Positions 39,111-51,733 of a stretch of 64,000 nucleotides of DNA are shown in pieces; the stretch's first letter is position 1, and every line of letters begins with the position of its first letter. A program made the translations under genes and the position numbers. Origin of the DNA: Patagioenas fasciata (taxonomy: Eukaryota; Chordata; Aves; Columbiformes; Columbidae); contig NC_092520.1 in assembly GCF_037038585.1 (NCBI RefSeq), positions 64,603,501-64,667,500 of the forward strand. The letters run 5' to 3'. The notes under the pieces were generated by a model. The model saw nothing but the letters and a program-made list of their open reading frames with translations, was not told the DNA's origin and made no database searches.

Positions 39111-39736
39111 TGAATCATTTCAGTTTACAGGAAGGGCAGCTGATTTGTGGAGTTGTAAGTCTGAAGTCTGCTTTCCCCTCTTGCCCATGTGAACTGGCTT
39201 TGTTGAAAGTTGCCTTTAACCCTATACACTTGATGAAGAACTGATTGATAATGAAGAGCCTCTCTATTTCCATGTCCCTAATGATCTTCCATGGAATGAC
39301 CAGGAATTTCCAGAGGCAGACAGCTGGGGCGTAAGCTAAAGGGGAGGTGTCTGAAGGGTCCTATGAATTATTTCTTGATCTTTAGCAGGCAGATTTTGTA
39401 CATACAGGTGAAAGAGACTTAAGTAAGCTCAATAGGTGATATTTGTCTTCAGTAAATTTGCTTGTGTCTCATACTAAAAGACTGGGCTCATTCTGGCTGT
39501 TTTTTCTACTGGAGAAATTTCAGGAAATACAGATTTTTGTTATAAATGCATTTACTTATTAATTGAAATTATTTGACTTGGTTTGCAAACATCACTAAGC
39601 TAGCCTGGCTTTTGAATTGTAAACATTTAGCCAAGTTACATGGCTTTAAATTGGCCACATAACTCAAATGACTCATTGCAAATAGCTTCTGCTTGCTTTT
39701 TGACTTTCCTGTGTTTCCCCTGCTTTTGCTTACAGC

Positions 39737-39885
39737 AACCCCCTCCATGCTACAACCTCCTTTCAGGTGGTTGCAGAGAGCAATAAGGTCTCCCCTCAGC
39801 CTCCTTTTCTCCAGGCCAAACAGCTCCAGTTCCCCCAGGCACTCCTCATAAGCCTCATAAGACTCTTGACTTGCCTTTCTAAGTA
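39737..39885 (-). mobile_element. CR1 LINE internal fragment in intron 1
   Basis: The plus strand reads CCCCTCCATGCTACAACCTC and AAGGTCTCCCCTCAGCCTCC, then CTCCAGGCCAAACAGCTCCA and CACTCCTCATAAG. This is the antisense of the CR1 segment just upstream of its 3' end; the minus strand still translates to [13 protein letters not shown]. It is the same orientation as the long copy 0.6 kb earlier. That copy already contains its own 3' end, so this is a separate insertion or a rearranged piece. Confidence 0.88.
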
Positions 39886-40714
39886 AAAACACCACAAGGG
39901 GGACCACAGTTTGATTCCTTTGGGTGTTTTTTGTTAGTTAGGCTCATGTACCAATTGCTGTTTTTAAATAAGCCTTCCATAAGTCTGTGCTTTGCGCTGG
40001 AGCTCTGATGTTAGTAACCTGTGTTTGCAGCTCGGATATATCATCACCATAACAACATTAAGTGGCTTGAAGCAGGCTGAAAGCAGTGGATGAGCTTGCT
40101 TTTTTTCACTTTGGAGTATCTGAATCCAAACCTCAGTGAGATTGGGTATATTTCACTGAGCAGCTACTGTTTAAAAAGGTAGTCCCATATATTGTTACCT
40201 GATCAACTACCTTAGAGCTTTGCTGCAGAGATGCAGATTGGTTTGCTTACCCTAGTAAATACGAAGAGCACATTCGTTTTCATGATAGCATGCAGAGCTT
40301 CTGCTAATCTTGTTTAAAATATTAATTTCTATGTTCTGCCCAAGTAGAGTCAAATTGGCACTTCACATAGGTGAGCGTGTAAGGCCTGCAGGATCTGACT
40401 TATGGATGTGAGCAACACTTAATTATAAACATTACTGAAGACAAGCATGATTATCATTGTCACTGACTTTCTGTTCAGCTTAATAAAACTTGTCTCATGC
40501 AAGTACCCAATGTGCATGCATTAAGCTATGCTGAGCTACTTCTGTGTTTTTTAATTCCCTCTGCTGTCTGCCAGCTGTTCTCCTTACTGAGAGAACAACA
40601 GTGGGTTAACAATAGAAAAGATTAACGAAGGAAAATCTTCTGTTATTTTCTATGTGTTCTGCCATAATTGCAATGAAAACCTCTTTTTTTTTTTGCTCTT
40701 CTCACTCCCTATAG

Positions 40715-40857
40715 GACAATTTGCAAAAAGGAAGAAGACTTCACTTTGGTTCACAGTCTCACTGCTGGTAGTGTCTTTTTTCATACTGACCATAGGTCTG
40801 GCAGCTACCACAAGAACAGAAAATGTGACCGTGGGAGGCTACTACCCAGGCATCGTT
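40715..40857 (+). CDS. TMEM255B: TMEM255B exon 2 (first transmembrane helix)
   Basis: This exon completes codon 23 and encodes residues 24-70. QFAKRKK is a positively charged cytosolic anchor. TSLWFTVSLLVVSFFILTIG is the first membrane helix. TTRTENVTVGGYYPGIV is the start of the non-cytosolic loop, with an N-glycosylation sequon at NVT. The acceptor is CTCACTCCCTATAG|GA after a long T-rich tract, and the donor is ATCGTT|GTGAGT. The exon is 143 bp and ends in phase 0. TSLWF, GLAATTRTENVTVGGYYPG and the KRKK patch are the strongest evidence for TMEM255B in the window. Confidence 0.95.
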
Positions 40858-43800
40858 GTGAGTAAAGAAACCTATTTTAGATTATTGGGTACAACCAAAT
40901 AAACTATTTTCAGCTGGATATGTGAAGCTCTGATTTATTAAAAACCAAACCAAACCAAACCAAACCAAACCAAACCAAACCAAACCAAACCAAACCAAAC
41001 CAAAAAGATTTTTAAAAAAGAGAGAAAATTCAATCTTGATGCATTTTACAAGAGAGAGATTCTCCTTTGTTTTGTTCTAGTTCTCATGTGTGATAAGGTA
41101 GAGGGTTAAGCTCTGTTTTTCTGCCATGCCCCAAAGGGGAGGCTGTTAGGGGGCAGAAGGGGGTCAGGGTTGTACTGCACAGGCATATGCTGGGCCCAGG
41201 GGCGTGTGTGAGAACCTCTGCTTGTCTTTCCACTGATCTCTGTTAAATGTGGGTGTGTAAGTGACTGGACAGTAGGCATGGGATGGATTTAAAAGACCTT
41301 TTAGAGGTTTACTGCTCTGATGGCAGAAAGAGCCACTCCACTGCTGTGTTCGTGTGCCAGAAATTCTGCAGGGTCCATTGCAGGGAAGGTCCTTCAGATG
41401 GGCATGTGGGATCTTCTCTCTGGAGCCTGCCTAACATCCTCTTGTGCAGCCTTGCTGCCAGCCCTCTTGTACAAGATCCCCTTCCAAAATCCTTAGTCTT
41501 GTTTTTGCCTTGGGAACAGACCTCTTAAACACATTCCTGGGCTGGGCACAAGGTTCAAGTTGTGTCTGCTTAGCCCCGGGGTGCCTCTATGACTGCTCAG
41601 GAGGGGTGGCCCTGACAGGCCCTTGCTGGTTCAACACCTGTGGCTCAGAAGAAGGGACTGGTCATATCCAAAAGGTTGGAAACTTCTGGAGCCATAAAGT
41701 TTTTTGAGATTCCTGGGCTGAATTTTGAAAAAAAATAATATGGGCAGGAAATAAAGGCCTATCTGCCTCATTCAGTCTCCCCAAGTCAGCCAAGAGGCGA
41801 CAGACAGTGCAAGGGGAAGAAAGAAACTCATGTACTTAGGGTTAGGCATCTGCCTAGGTATGTGGCTCCACTGCTACTAAAATGTATTGTAAGGTACCAT
41901 TATTTCTTGTTCTCTATGGAATGAAATGCCAGGAGAAGAGGCCTATGTATCTTTTAGCACAGTGCATACATTTTGCATTGCCATTAATAATTTGTGAGTT
42001 AGAACTGTTCCTTCTAAGCAAGCCCTCTTACATCTTAGTCTCATGCTGTGAACAGGTCTTGCAGAAAGATAATTTCGGGATAATGATCTATAAGGAGTGG
42101 TGTTTTAAAAATAGAACAAAGGGTAGTTCCAAGAATAAAACCTCGAAAGAATGAATTTTCCTTTCATTAAGCTAAAATAGATACATTAATACTGATAGAG
42201 GTCTCTTCTTCTTCCATAATTTGAATTAAAATTTTTTAGAAGACCACATTATCTGTGTTTGTTCCCTAGAAAGATGTTCATTTTTCAGACTGTTGTCTTT
42301 AATAAACCCATATGCACAAAAAAGTGTATTTCAGCATTCAGTTTCTTTTAGGAATAAGACAATGTCTATTCACTCAGGTGAAAAATATAATCTACTAAAA
42401 TATATTAAAAAAAAAAAACAACTTGGAGTTATTACTAACCAGATAGACTAGCTAGAGATTATCAGAACACTTTGTAAACAAAACCTTGTGTATTAATAAT
42501 TTCCCCCCTCGAAAGATTGTTGGAGCTAAATAATTCTCATAAAATTCAGAATTCTTTTTGTGCACATATGATGGATTATTTAAGTCACTCAGAAAGAGTG
42601 ATGGGTAATTGTCAGTGTAAACTACATTAATACACTAAATATCACAAACATTTAACGAGAGTTAAAGGTGCTGTGCAAACCTTGCATGTTATCTTGCCAA
42701 AAGCCTGATCAGAGTTGTATGACAACACTGCTGTGTTCCCACATAGTGGACAGAGGTTACTGACTCCATTGGCAGATGGACTCTCCTCCACCTCCCTGCA
42801 ACATCAGCCACCTCTTTCACAATGAGCTGAATCTCTCCAAAGGTGCTTCTCCTCTGCTGACAGTAGAGGGAGCTTAGAAAACCAACATAGCACTGGTTCA
42901 AAACTTGTAGATACCTAAAGCCAAGGGACTGAATTTGACACTACATATTTAACTGTTGGGCTCAAAGAAAAGAAAGATTATGAGGTCAGACAGTGTTAAT
43001 TACAATTAAAAACAAGGTCTAGTTCTCATATGCTTCAGTAGTAAAGTATTAACTTCAGAGCTGGTGAGGTCTAAATCTCCACCAGCCTTAAGTAAGGGAT
43101 TTTGGTCTTGAAAACTATGCAGAATTAGGCTCTACCTTGCAAACACCTACAAATGTGAATAGGACAATCCACTTGTCTAGATTTACCTGCATATAGAAGC
43201 ATTGGCAGAGCAGGACTTTAGGGATAGACCCATAATATAATTTCAGCTTCTGCTTAGTTGCCATTGGCTTCCAGAAGAATTAGGTGCCTTAATTTCTCTG
43301 CATATCTGTTCACTTGTGATTTGTTTTGGAAAAATATTTTTTCTGAATAAATCCTTATTGTGTTAGGTGTTATCTAACATATTTATGTTATTCAACATAA
43401 TTTAACATAAAATGTATAACGTAACCACTTAGGAAGGTGTCTGCATTTAGTAGATTACTGCTGATCATCAGTTTGGGTTTAGGGCTGTCTTTGCCGAATG
43501 AGCTGCAAAGCCAGAGTTGAAGATTCTTCAGCCTCACTTCCTTATAAGTATTGCTTATATTTAATGTCACTTCTCTATGACTACTGCTTGTATTATTTGC
43601 ATTTGCTATATTTATAATCTTTCAACCAAGAGTCTACAGGGTTTGATTGTCCCAACCACCATACTGAGCTGGACTTCCAGAGTTCCCAACCCAAACAGCC
43701 CATTGTCTGGACAGACAGAAAAAGCTCAGTTGATCTCAGCAATGCTGTGGCTTACATCATGATCTCTGTCTATGGTTCTGCTCCTTCTGATTTAATTTCT

Positions 43801-45430
43801 ATTGTTCTGTAATAACTCACGTTTTCTTCACACAGATAGTATTACTCCACCCTGTGTCCCCTGCAACAGCCATAAATGGGGCTTTATGGATTGTTCCCGT
43901 TGGGATGAAAAATGTGGCTTGAAACCAGATGTCATTTTGATGTAGTTGTCTCAATTTACAAAGTTGCTGTCCCCTGAACAGAGTGTCCTTGCTCAGGGTT
44001 CCAAGTCTCTCTTGTCCTCAGCTGTCATTGGCACACTCTTTAAATGTCTCTGCTTTTAGTCCTTGTGACTCCCTTTCACATAAATCTTCCCAAAGCACTT
44101 TACAGCAAATCTTTCCCTACATTTGCTTTCTTGAGAGGGAGTGACGGATTCCTGTTGTCATACTGAGCAAGTAAAGTGCTTGCAGGGGATTTGCTTTCTG
44201 CTGTGAGCGGTTGTGCGTAGCAGCCAGGAGTTCACGGGCATTGGTCAAGCCCTTGGCTGGGACATGTCGTCCTTAAAAACTTAACTTGTGCTTGGAGGAG
44301 AGGCCTTGAACCAGATTTGGAGACCTTGTTCCAGAAAGAAGCTTAGACTCCTTAGCAGAAATGTCATGACCATCCCTGGGGTGGGTTGGGTGGGAGCCGA
44401 AGGGGTGACTGTGTAAGGGTTGGGGGGAGTGTCAGCCCAGGTGAAGCAGGGAGCAAGGAGCGTGGAAGTGACAGGGGATTGAGGCTGAGGTGACCTCGGG
44501 GCAGCGTGTGACCAGGCAAGGCAAGGAAGGAGTTCCATGGAAAGAGCCTGTTGACACCTGCTCTCCTGCTGGGGCTGCTTCTGAGTCTGTGGCCAGGTAT
44601 ATCTCAGGTGTGTGGCACTAAGGAGACCTATTTTCTGCAAGCCTGTGTGAGCCCAGCAGGAGTCCTGGCTCCAGGAAGGTCTGAGGAGAGGCCGATATCA
44701 CCTGTTGGTGCTTTACCTCATGTTAACCATGAGTCAAAGGCACTTCTACCTCTCCAAACCTTCACAGGCTTATCACAAGGAGGGGGCTTTTCCTGCTAGC
44801 CTGGTGTTGAAGCAGCACTGGTAGGAATAGTGAGGCCAGCTTGCTCCAGTGTCCCTGCCTCTTCTCTCTCCTGCAGCTGTCCCATGTTGAAACTAACTGC
44901 TAGTCCATGTAGAGTTTTAGTAAGAACATTTTCTGGGATGTGTGATAGTGTTTAGTCATTAAAACCAAATAAACCCAACCGTAGGGTTTGAACTTGGGTG
45001 ATTTGCATGGCTGCAACGTATCCATCTTTTGAGAAAAACTGTTTGTCTGAAGTTGCCTAAAGCTTTCCAATTTTCCAAAACAAATATGTATGGGTTAAAT
45101 GTAAGTGTTCTTTTCTCCTGTTTCACTTAGTTTTTGCTTTACAGTGTGTAAAACTATACATTACTATGGTAAAAGCAGCTAGGTTACAGAAGATTATGTC
45201 TGTAGAGACTTCTGTTTACTACAAGACAAGTTTGCTCTGAAATATCAAAGAGCTGTAGTTCTGGTCATTTCCCATATGATTTTTGTCCAGTTACTTCCAC
45301 CCTTTCCCCTGACCCACCCCAGTTAGCCCATCTGTATGATACGTAAGCTCAGATATCACTGTAATGCGTTGATATGTTGACCAAATAAGCTGATCTCACA
45401 TGTTTCTGTTGGTTTTGTTCTTTGCCTTAG
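40858..45430 (+). other. TMEM255B: TMEM255B intron 2
   Basis: The 4,573-bp phase-0 intron starts GTGAGT and ends TTTGCCTTAG. It holds a pentanucleotide repeat 84 bp after exon 2 and an 11-base A run near 42,408. No CR1, LTR or additional exon was recognised. Confidence 0.8.
40942..41004. repeat. (AACCA)n pentanucleotide repeat, 12 copies
   Basis: CC pairs spaced exactly 5 bp apart run from 40,945 to 41,001 with no interruption, giving 12 units of CCAAA. It lies just downstream of the exon 2 donor. The complementary strand is (TTTGG)n, whose regular GG pairs could stack as a two-layer quadruplex. Its purity suggests recent expansion. Confidence 0.97.
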
Positions 45431-45493
45431 CTTGGCTTTGGATCTTTCCTAGGGATTGTTGGCATCCACCTGGTAGAGAACAGAAGACAAATG
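45431..45493 (+). CDS. TMEM255B: TMEM255B exon 3 (start of second helix)
   Basis: The 63-bp, phase-0 exon encodes residues 71-91: LGFGSFLGIVGIHLVENRRQ plus M. The glycine-rich LGFGSFLGI-G segment is the start of the second membrane helix and its surroundings, and ENRRQM is a polar family signature. The acceptor is TTTGCCTTAG|CTT and the donor ATG|GTAAGC. VENRRQM agrees with TMEM255B, while TMEM255A, as I recall it, has ENKRQM here. Both ends are in phase 0, so skipping it would keep the frame but damage the membrane core. Confidence 0.94.
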
Positions 45494-46266
45494 GTAAGCA
45501 AAAGCCCTTTTCATTTTCATTTTTTTAATATCAGAATGTCTTAAAAACATGAAGAGCAGGGTTTCCCAGTTGACTTAAAACTGCTGCATCTACCTTAAAA
45601 TGTTAGTAATTTTTTTTCACTGTTTTCTGAGACGTTTCAGAGAAGCACGAATTGGTCAGTGAACCCATCTGCACAGGGCAAGGGATGGATTTGCTTCTGA
45701 CAGAAGCATCCTGCTTTTTTTTTTACTGAATTACTTTCCTGCTGGTTTAGTGAGCTGAGTTGACCCAGGGCACGATCAGATGAGTGCCAGAGCTTGGCTG
45801 GGACCATGTAGCTGTGAAAAGGATGGGGAGAGAGACAAAATACATTGGTCATGCCAGTTTGGGCACCAATGAGCCACATGATCAGCTCAACTGTAAGTGA
45901 TCTCATCCTGTGCAAGAAGTTTAAGTCAGGAACACTTTGCTGAAACTATATGTGTTAAAAAGAAGTAGAAAACCCAGAGTTCTTGTTATCAAGATTCCCT
46001 GGCTAGATCAGACAGGATCAGATGACACTGTGTGTTGGTTTTAGATTTAGCTTGGCTTTGCTTTATTTAAGTGAGGAAGTTGCAGGAAGTCCTTGGGGCA
46101 TCTGGGTAAAGGAAGGTGTGTAGGACTGGATTTGTGGAAAGTTTTACACCTTTCTTGTTCTCGTCAAAAAATAGCAGTGTTTTTGTTGAATAACAGCACA
46201 TCAAATGTGCACTTTACAGTAGACTGATTATGGTCAAGTATCATGAAATATGATTAATTTTATAAT

Positions 46267-46986
46267 TGTCACGGTTTAACCTGAGCTAGCAATACGACCA
46301 CAATAGTCACTCACTCACCTCCCTCCCAGCCCCTAAAAAGGGGAGAGAATTGAAAGGAAGAGAGAAACTTGGATTGAGATAAACACAGTTTAATAAAATA
46401 ATGAAATACTAATACACTATTAGTAAATATATATATAAAATAGAATATAAAATAAAAGATACTCAATGCAATTCCTCACAAACTCTGTCCACACTGAGCA
46501 GCCAGTCCCAGGCAGCAGCACTTGGTCCCAACAGCTGATCCTAGAGAGAGAAAAGAGGAAAAAGGCAGAAAGGCCCAGAGGCCTCTGCAAAACAGAAGGA
46601 TGACAGAAGGCTGAACTAAACACACCAAACAGAACTCCCCCAGCAGGTCTCCGAGCACAAAGAGAAGAACCAGAGAGCGAGAGAGCTACTGGAAGATCCT
46701 GACTCTCCTTAAATACGAAGCTTGATGGTAATGGGATGGAATACCATTACTGATCAGTCAAGCTCTGCCCCATCCATGCCCCAATTCCTCGCTGCCTCAC
46801 ACCTGTGGGCAGAGCACTCAGAACGTCCTTGTCTCTCAGACCAGAGCAATTAAAAACATTAACTCTGCGCTGGGGTGTTATCTCTTGTTCTCAAACTAAG
46901 TCCAAATAATGACCATGCTAGCTATGAAAAACAAAGGTTTCTAACTGCATGAAGAAAATTAACTAATTTTCAGACAAACTAGCACA
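46267..46986 (-). mobile_element. Solo LTR, avian ERVL-like, minus strand
   Basis: Read on the minus strand, the element starts TGTGCTAGTTTG and ends GGTTAAACCGTGACA, giving the TG...CA ends of a long terminal repeat of about 720 bp. It contains a TATA-like TATTTAAGG (near 46,715), then a polyadenylation signal ATTAAA in TTTTATTAAACTGTGTTTAT (near 46,390). A pyrimidine-rich U5 follows. The arrangement closely resembles avian ERVL-type LTRs. No internal retroviral genes flank it, so it is a solo LTR left by recombination. The flanking 5-6 bp do not match, so no target duplication is visible. It is antisense to the host gene. Confidence 0.85.
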
Positions 46987-49889
46987 GTGATGCAGAGCCG
47001 TCACTGCTATAAATCAAGAGTGATATTAAGCTCAGAGGAGGAAATTATGGATTTATCTTGCTTTTTACTAAGGAATTACTGCTTTACTTACAAGTAGTCT
47101 GCTGTGATTTACTGTTTTCTTCATAAATGTCTTGTTCTCCCTATTTGTAGGCAAACGTCTTTCATAATATAACTTTTTTTTTTGCATTTCTTTTAAGTTT
47201 CAGTGATGCATTTGAAACTATTCCCCTGATTTTTTTTTTTTTCCTAGCTGGGTTTCCCAAAGGAATGCAATTTATGAAGCTATGATGTTTGTCTGTGTCT
47301 TTCTCTCTTCCCCATTCCAGTTTTTGAACATGTTGACCAATTTCAGACAAATTCAGCAGGGAGGCAGAGACTTCAAAGTTGTGCATTTCCTTCAAGTTTC
47401 ATGAAAATTTGCAGGTGGGCAGAGGAGAGCATTTTGAATTAGCTCCCCTGTGGCGGTAAAGGCTGCAATGTCAGCTCACCTCTTATTAAAAACTAGAAAA
47501 TCAAAATGGGACATGACCTGTGAGACACAAATCTGCAGCAGGCTCATTAATTTTGCTACTAACAAAACAGCTTATTTGTTTTTAAGAACTATTGCCCCTC
47601 ATTTTTACATCAGAGACCAGGATGAACAGCAGGTTCCAAGTTGCAGACTCAGTGGTGGACAGATGAAAATAACTTTGTCTTCCACAGCGTTCAGTCTGCT
47701 TTGCTAACAGGCATAACATTTTAGGGTTGTTTTATCTCTCAGTGTTTTGTTAATTTGCCTTTTCGAGTTTACTATCGCTTACATCCTCAGCAGAAAGAAA
47801 AATGGCTGAAAAAGACGTAAGGTGGGTTAGCAGCGGTTAAACCATGCAACACTCGATGCGTTGTGTCATTTACACAAGGACTGTGGAGAAATAAATGTCC
47901 AGCGTATTTGGTATTGGTTCCTGTTTGCATTTCTCAGCATGGAACAAGGGAAACTGCTTTCTGCTGGTAACACTTAGTGGTGATCTGGCTGTTGAAAGAT
48001 TTGGTTTCTGGGGAACAGGCCAAGAAAATAACTAGAAAGTTTAATTATGCTTCTTGCCTTGAGTACCATCCACATTGGGGTAGGCCTTTTAACACTGTCT
48101 TTGCTAAGGCTGAGCTGCTTGTCTTCAAATATTATGGAAATAAATTTGAAAAGGTTTATGTCATGCTGCAACTGAGGGCAGTAATTATTCCCTGGAGTGT
48201 AACTTGAGTATATTCGATTGAAAGCATTTAGGGCAGTTTTAACAAATTTGCAGCCATCAATAAGATTCTAAAGACTTACATAAGCACAGAAATGTAACAG
48301 AAATGTCATATTCCTGTAACTAAAAATTCCGTGCATTGCAGCAGGACAAAAGGGGGTGAGATGGAAAATAAATTCTTTACTCAGTTGCTTCTGTTTTAAC
48401 TGGACTTCCTTTCAGCAATTAGTGCAGTATAATTTAAATTCAACCCAGTGTAGCTCTGACAATTATCTGGCCCCCATAATGACTCAATACTTCTTCTTTT
48501 TTTTTTTTTTTTTAACATTGAAGATGAGTGTAGGTTCAATTACACTGGAAAAAAAGATCTATTTTAAATTGCCCTTTCTCCATAAATCTGCTTCACTTTT
48601 TGTTTTGAAGTTCTGTTTCCTTCTGACCTATCCACTGCAAGCCCAGGTTTATTCATGGTTGATGAAATGCTAAGTGCAATATGAAATAGGTAATGGTTAG
48701 CAGAACCAGTCCAGCAAATATCCAGCACTCAATAAATGCGAGCACAGGGTTTGAGAAAGAATGAAAGCACAGTTAGGAGAATGGACAAGGATTTGTTCTT
48801 AAAACATGACATTAATAACGTGACACCTCTTTGACCTCGTTCTTGGCATCCCAGGGCCCACAGTGGGAGCTCAATGTGCTGACCAAGGTATAACCCTTAA
48901 TTCAGAGGAACTGCAGCTTGCAGAAGCAGGCTCTGCCTCATTGACCAGCATGATTTCACTTCACCTCTTAGCATTCCTGCTTGGCTCTGCTACCCAGAAC
49001 TTGGCACCAGCAGAACAAAATTTCCCTTTGACTAAAGATGTGCACTGATTTCAGATGGTTCTCACTGGAAAACAGGAGAAAGTGAAGAATAATGTGTTGC
49101 TGTCCCTTTTTGCCTCTCTTGCCCCCTGCAGAGCAGGTCATGGGTTAAAGAACAGAGTATAGCTGTGCGTTGTTCCATTCCAAAGGCACACTCGTTTCAG
49201 CCGGGTGGGTGGAAAACATGATACTGCTCAAATCAAATGGATTTGATTGTAAGACATGAAGTGTCCTTGCTCGTTTGCCTACTTGCCATCTCCTCATGTT
49301 ACATACAAAGTATTTCAAATTGGAAAATGAGATGCTGAAGTTGCATGCAGGGGTGGGGAAGGCTGGATGCGTGGGGGGCTCGTGGCAGTGGAGCTGAGCT
49401 GAGAGCAGCAAGCAGTGCTGGGGGCGTGCTGCAAAAGGTTTCTGCTCAAATGAATGTGGAGGTGGCATGAGCTAGCACCCAGAAACGAAGCACTCTTTAA
49501 CGTGCGATGTTGATAAGACACCATGTGTGTTGTTTTGGCTAACCAAATGAATAAACCAAGAGCTGGCTCGCAGTTTCCACTCACACCTCTTCCCAGTGCC
49601 AGCCCCATCAAGCTGTACTGTTTCACGAGGCTGAAAATGAGCGTGCTGGAGCTGTGATGCCTGCAAGAGTGATGGGGAGATGCAAGGGCACCGTAACAAG
49701 TGTCAGGGTTTTGAACATTTGTGATGTCTCAGTGCTGCCTGCCAGAGCTCTCAGTAGGGTGGTGGGAGTCACCCCAACAGCAGCGCAGCTATGGTGGGAA
49801 GGGGGTGGCAGGAGGTACAGGAGTGTGACGGACACAGAGAGAATGGGAGGGGTCAGCAGAGAGGGGGTGACCCCTCAGGAGGTGTGAGT
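46987..49889. other. Intron 3 stretch, nothing recognised
   Basis: About 2.9 kb of intronic sequence with T runs at about 47,228-47,243 and 48,497-48,513. No exon 4 and no mobile element were recognised. Confidence 0.5.
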
Positions 49890-50115
49890 TATGGCCTCAA
49901 GTTGCAGCAGGGGACTTTTAGATTGGATATCTGGAAAACATTCTTCATGGAAAGGGTTGTCAGGCACTGGAATAGGCTGCCCAGGGAAGTGGTGGAGTCA
50001 CCATCCCTGGAGGTGACTTAGATGGGGTTCTTAGGGACATGGTTTAGTGCCAGAGTTAGGTTATGGTTGGACTCAATGATCCTGAGGGTCTCTTCCAGCT
50101 GAAATGATTCTATGA
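49890..50115 (+). mobile_element. CR1 LINE 3' end in intron 3
   Basis: Sense CR1 3' sequence: GGATATCTGGAAAACATTCT, GGCACTGGAATAGGCTGCCC, CACCATCCCTGGAGGTGACT and TGGTTGGACTCAATGATCCT, ending GAAATGATTCTATGA. The TTAGGTTATGGTTGGACTCA wording marks a subfamily different from the copies upstream of the gene. It is 5'-truncated, non-coding and in the same orientation as TMEM255B. Confidence 0.93.
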
Positions 50116-51733
50116 GTTGGTGCAAACCTCGGTACTATACTTACCATGAAGACAGCTGTCGGCAGCAGGTCTGAGACCTGAATTCACCCATTGCTGAGAC
50201 TTACTTGTGTTTTCTTCATGCTAGCACACAGTTAATTTTCTTGCTGGCATGCCTAGGACATACTCAGATATAAACCTGATGCTCACCTGGTTCAGCTTGG
50301 TCCTTGGTTTGTTCAGAGAGATGCTTGTGGTGATTTTAGCCAAGGAGACGTTGCTTCTGACAAAAGAGGTATTTCAAAACATGAGGGAGGTTAAAACATG
50401 GAGCTCTGCGCACAAACAGAAAAGGCAAAGCTGTTTCTTCAGATTTCTCAAGGGATGCTAAGTTTAGGTGCCTTGATATGCTTGCTTCCCAATCTCTGTC
50501 AACAATAATTTCAAATTAAGTGCTGAAAAGAAACTACAGCAGAAGTTGGAGAAACGAAGCAGCACTTTTCTGGTTTTAGTTGATAGACTTCCCAGACCAT
50601 GCATATGTTCCTGCCCAATGTTATTTTCTTGCCACTAGACTTTGCATGTGTTTCAGAAGAAAAGCTTTTTTAAAGGAGTTACATGTGTGAGCCAGTTTTC
50701 AGAATTATAAGAGCCAAACCTCTTTCACTTTTCAAAATCAATGTATCTTGTAAATTGGTTATGTCCATCAGAAAATGCCCACTGGACATTTTTTGTAAAG
50801 GTGGTTGTTTTTAGTACCTACACTCAAAAGATATACTGATACGCATACCTACTGTGTTATTTTCAAACATATTGTGTTTCATCTGCTTTTTTTTGTGTAA
50901 ATTGAACATGCTAGAAGAAACTGACTTTAGTGCAGATTTTGATTGAAGATGCTAATTGCTGATAGATTCCATATCACAGATTAGGCTAATTAAAGCAGCT
51001 TGTTTACATAAAGAGAAAAACCATTACAATTCAGTAGATCTCCTGAGACTATCTTTGATGTTCCTGCAGAAATAAATGGAAGAAGTCTTTATTGTAGTGC
51101 AGGGGAAATGCAGATCATGTAAAGGCAATCATTGTCATTATGAGGTTATTATTTCTCCCTTGAACTCAAGCTTCAGAGAAAGTCAACAGCACTTTTTTTT
51201 CTTCAGTGATGATTTTTTTGTGTGCTCTAATTTCACATAGTTCAGGGAAAAACAATTAATGCTGATGTAAAAATGATACTAATGGAACAAATTAGCAATC
51301 ATCCTTGTCTTGTTTAGCACCTTTAAAATGATTAAAACTGAGCAGACGTACTGCTATCTTTTCAGTTATAAATGTGTGCTAGATTTTGTGGTGCACATTT
51401 CAGAACAAGACAAGCCGATTTATATAAAGATAACCTGTACAGGTTTTACTGACTCTGTGACCCCTTTTTAAACCTTTTGGGGAAGGATTTTGAATGTAGT
51501 CTATCCGCGGTAGGTCTAGGAAATCTGTGTTATTCCATGTAACGCAGGAGAGTATTCAGCAAAGTCATGAATGATGTCGCAGGGGTGTAATTTAGGGTTC
51601 TGCTTACTGCAGAACAATATCTGGATTTCTCAAAGAGAAGCGTGACTTAAAAAGTTTGGTGGCAGGTTCACTCTATTATTTACTGCATGAGGGAAATATG
51701 CCAAGCCGAATGCTGCTTACCTTCTCTCCAGGT
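50116..51733. other. Intron 3 stretch, nothing recognised
   Basis: About 1.6 kb of AT-rich intronic sequence without recognised exons or repeats. Confidence 0.5.

Larger units (their letters stand above)
33222..40714 (+). other. TMEM255B: TMEM255B intron 1
   Basis: The 7,493-bp intron starts GTGAGC and ends in a long pyrimidine tract followed by CTATAG. It interrupts codon 23 after its first base. It contains a decayed 1.5-kb CR1 and a second short CR1 (listed separately). I recognised no further exon in it. Confidence 0.8.

Noticed and set aside
39569-39907. 112-codon minus-strand frame with [11 protein letters not shown]
   Set aside because: It is the remnant of the CR1 reverse-transcriptase C-terminal region plus flanking chance sequence, not a host gene.
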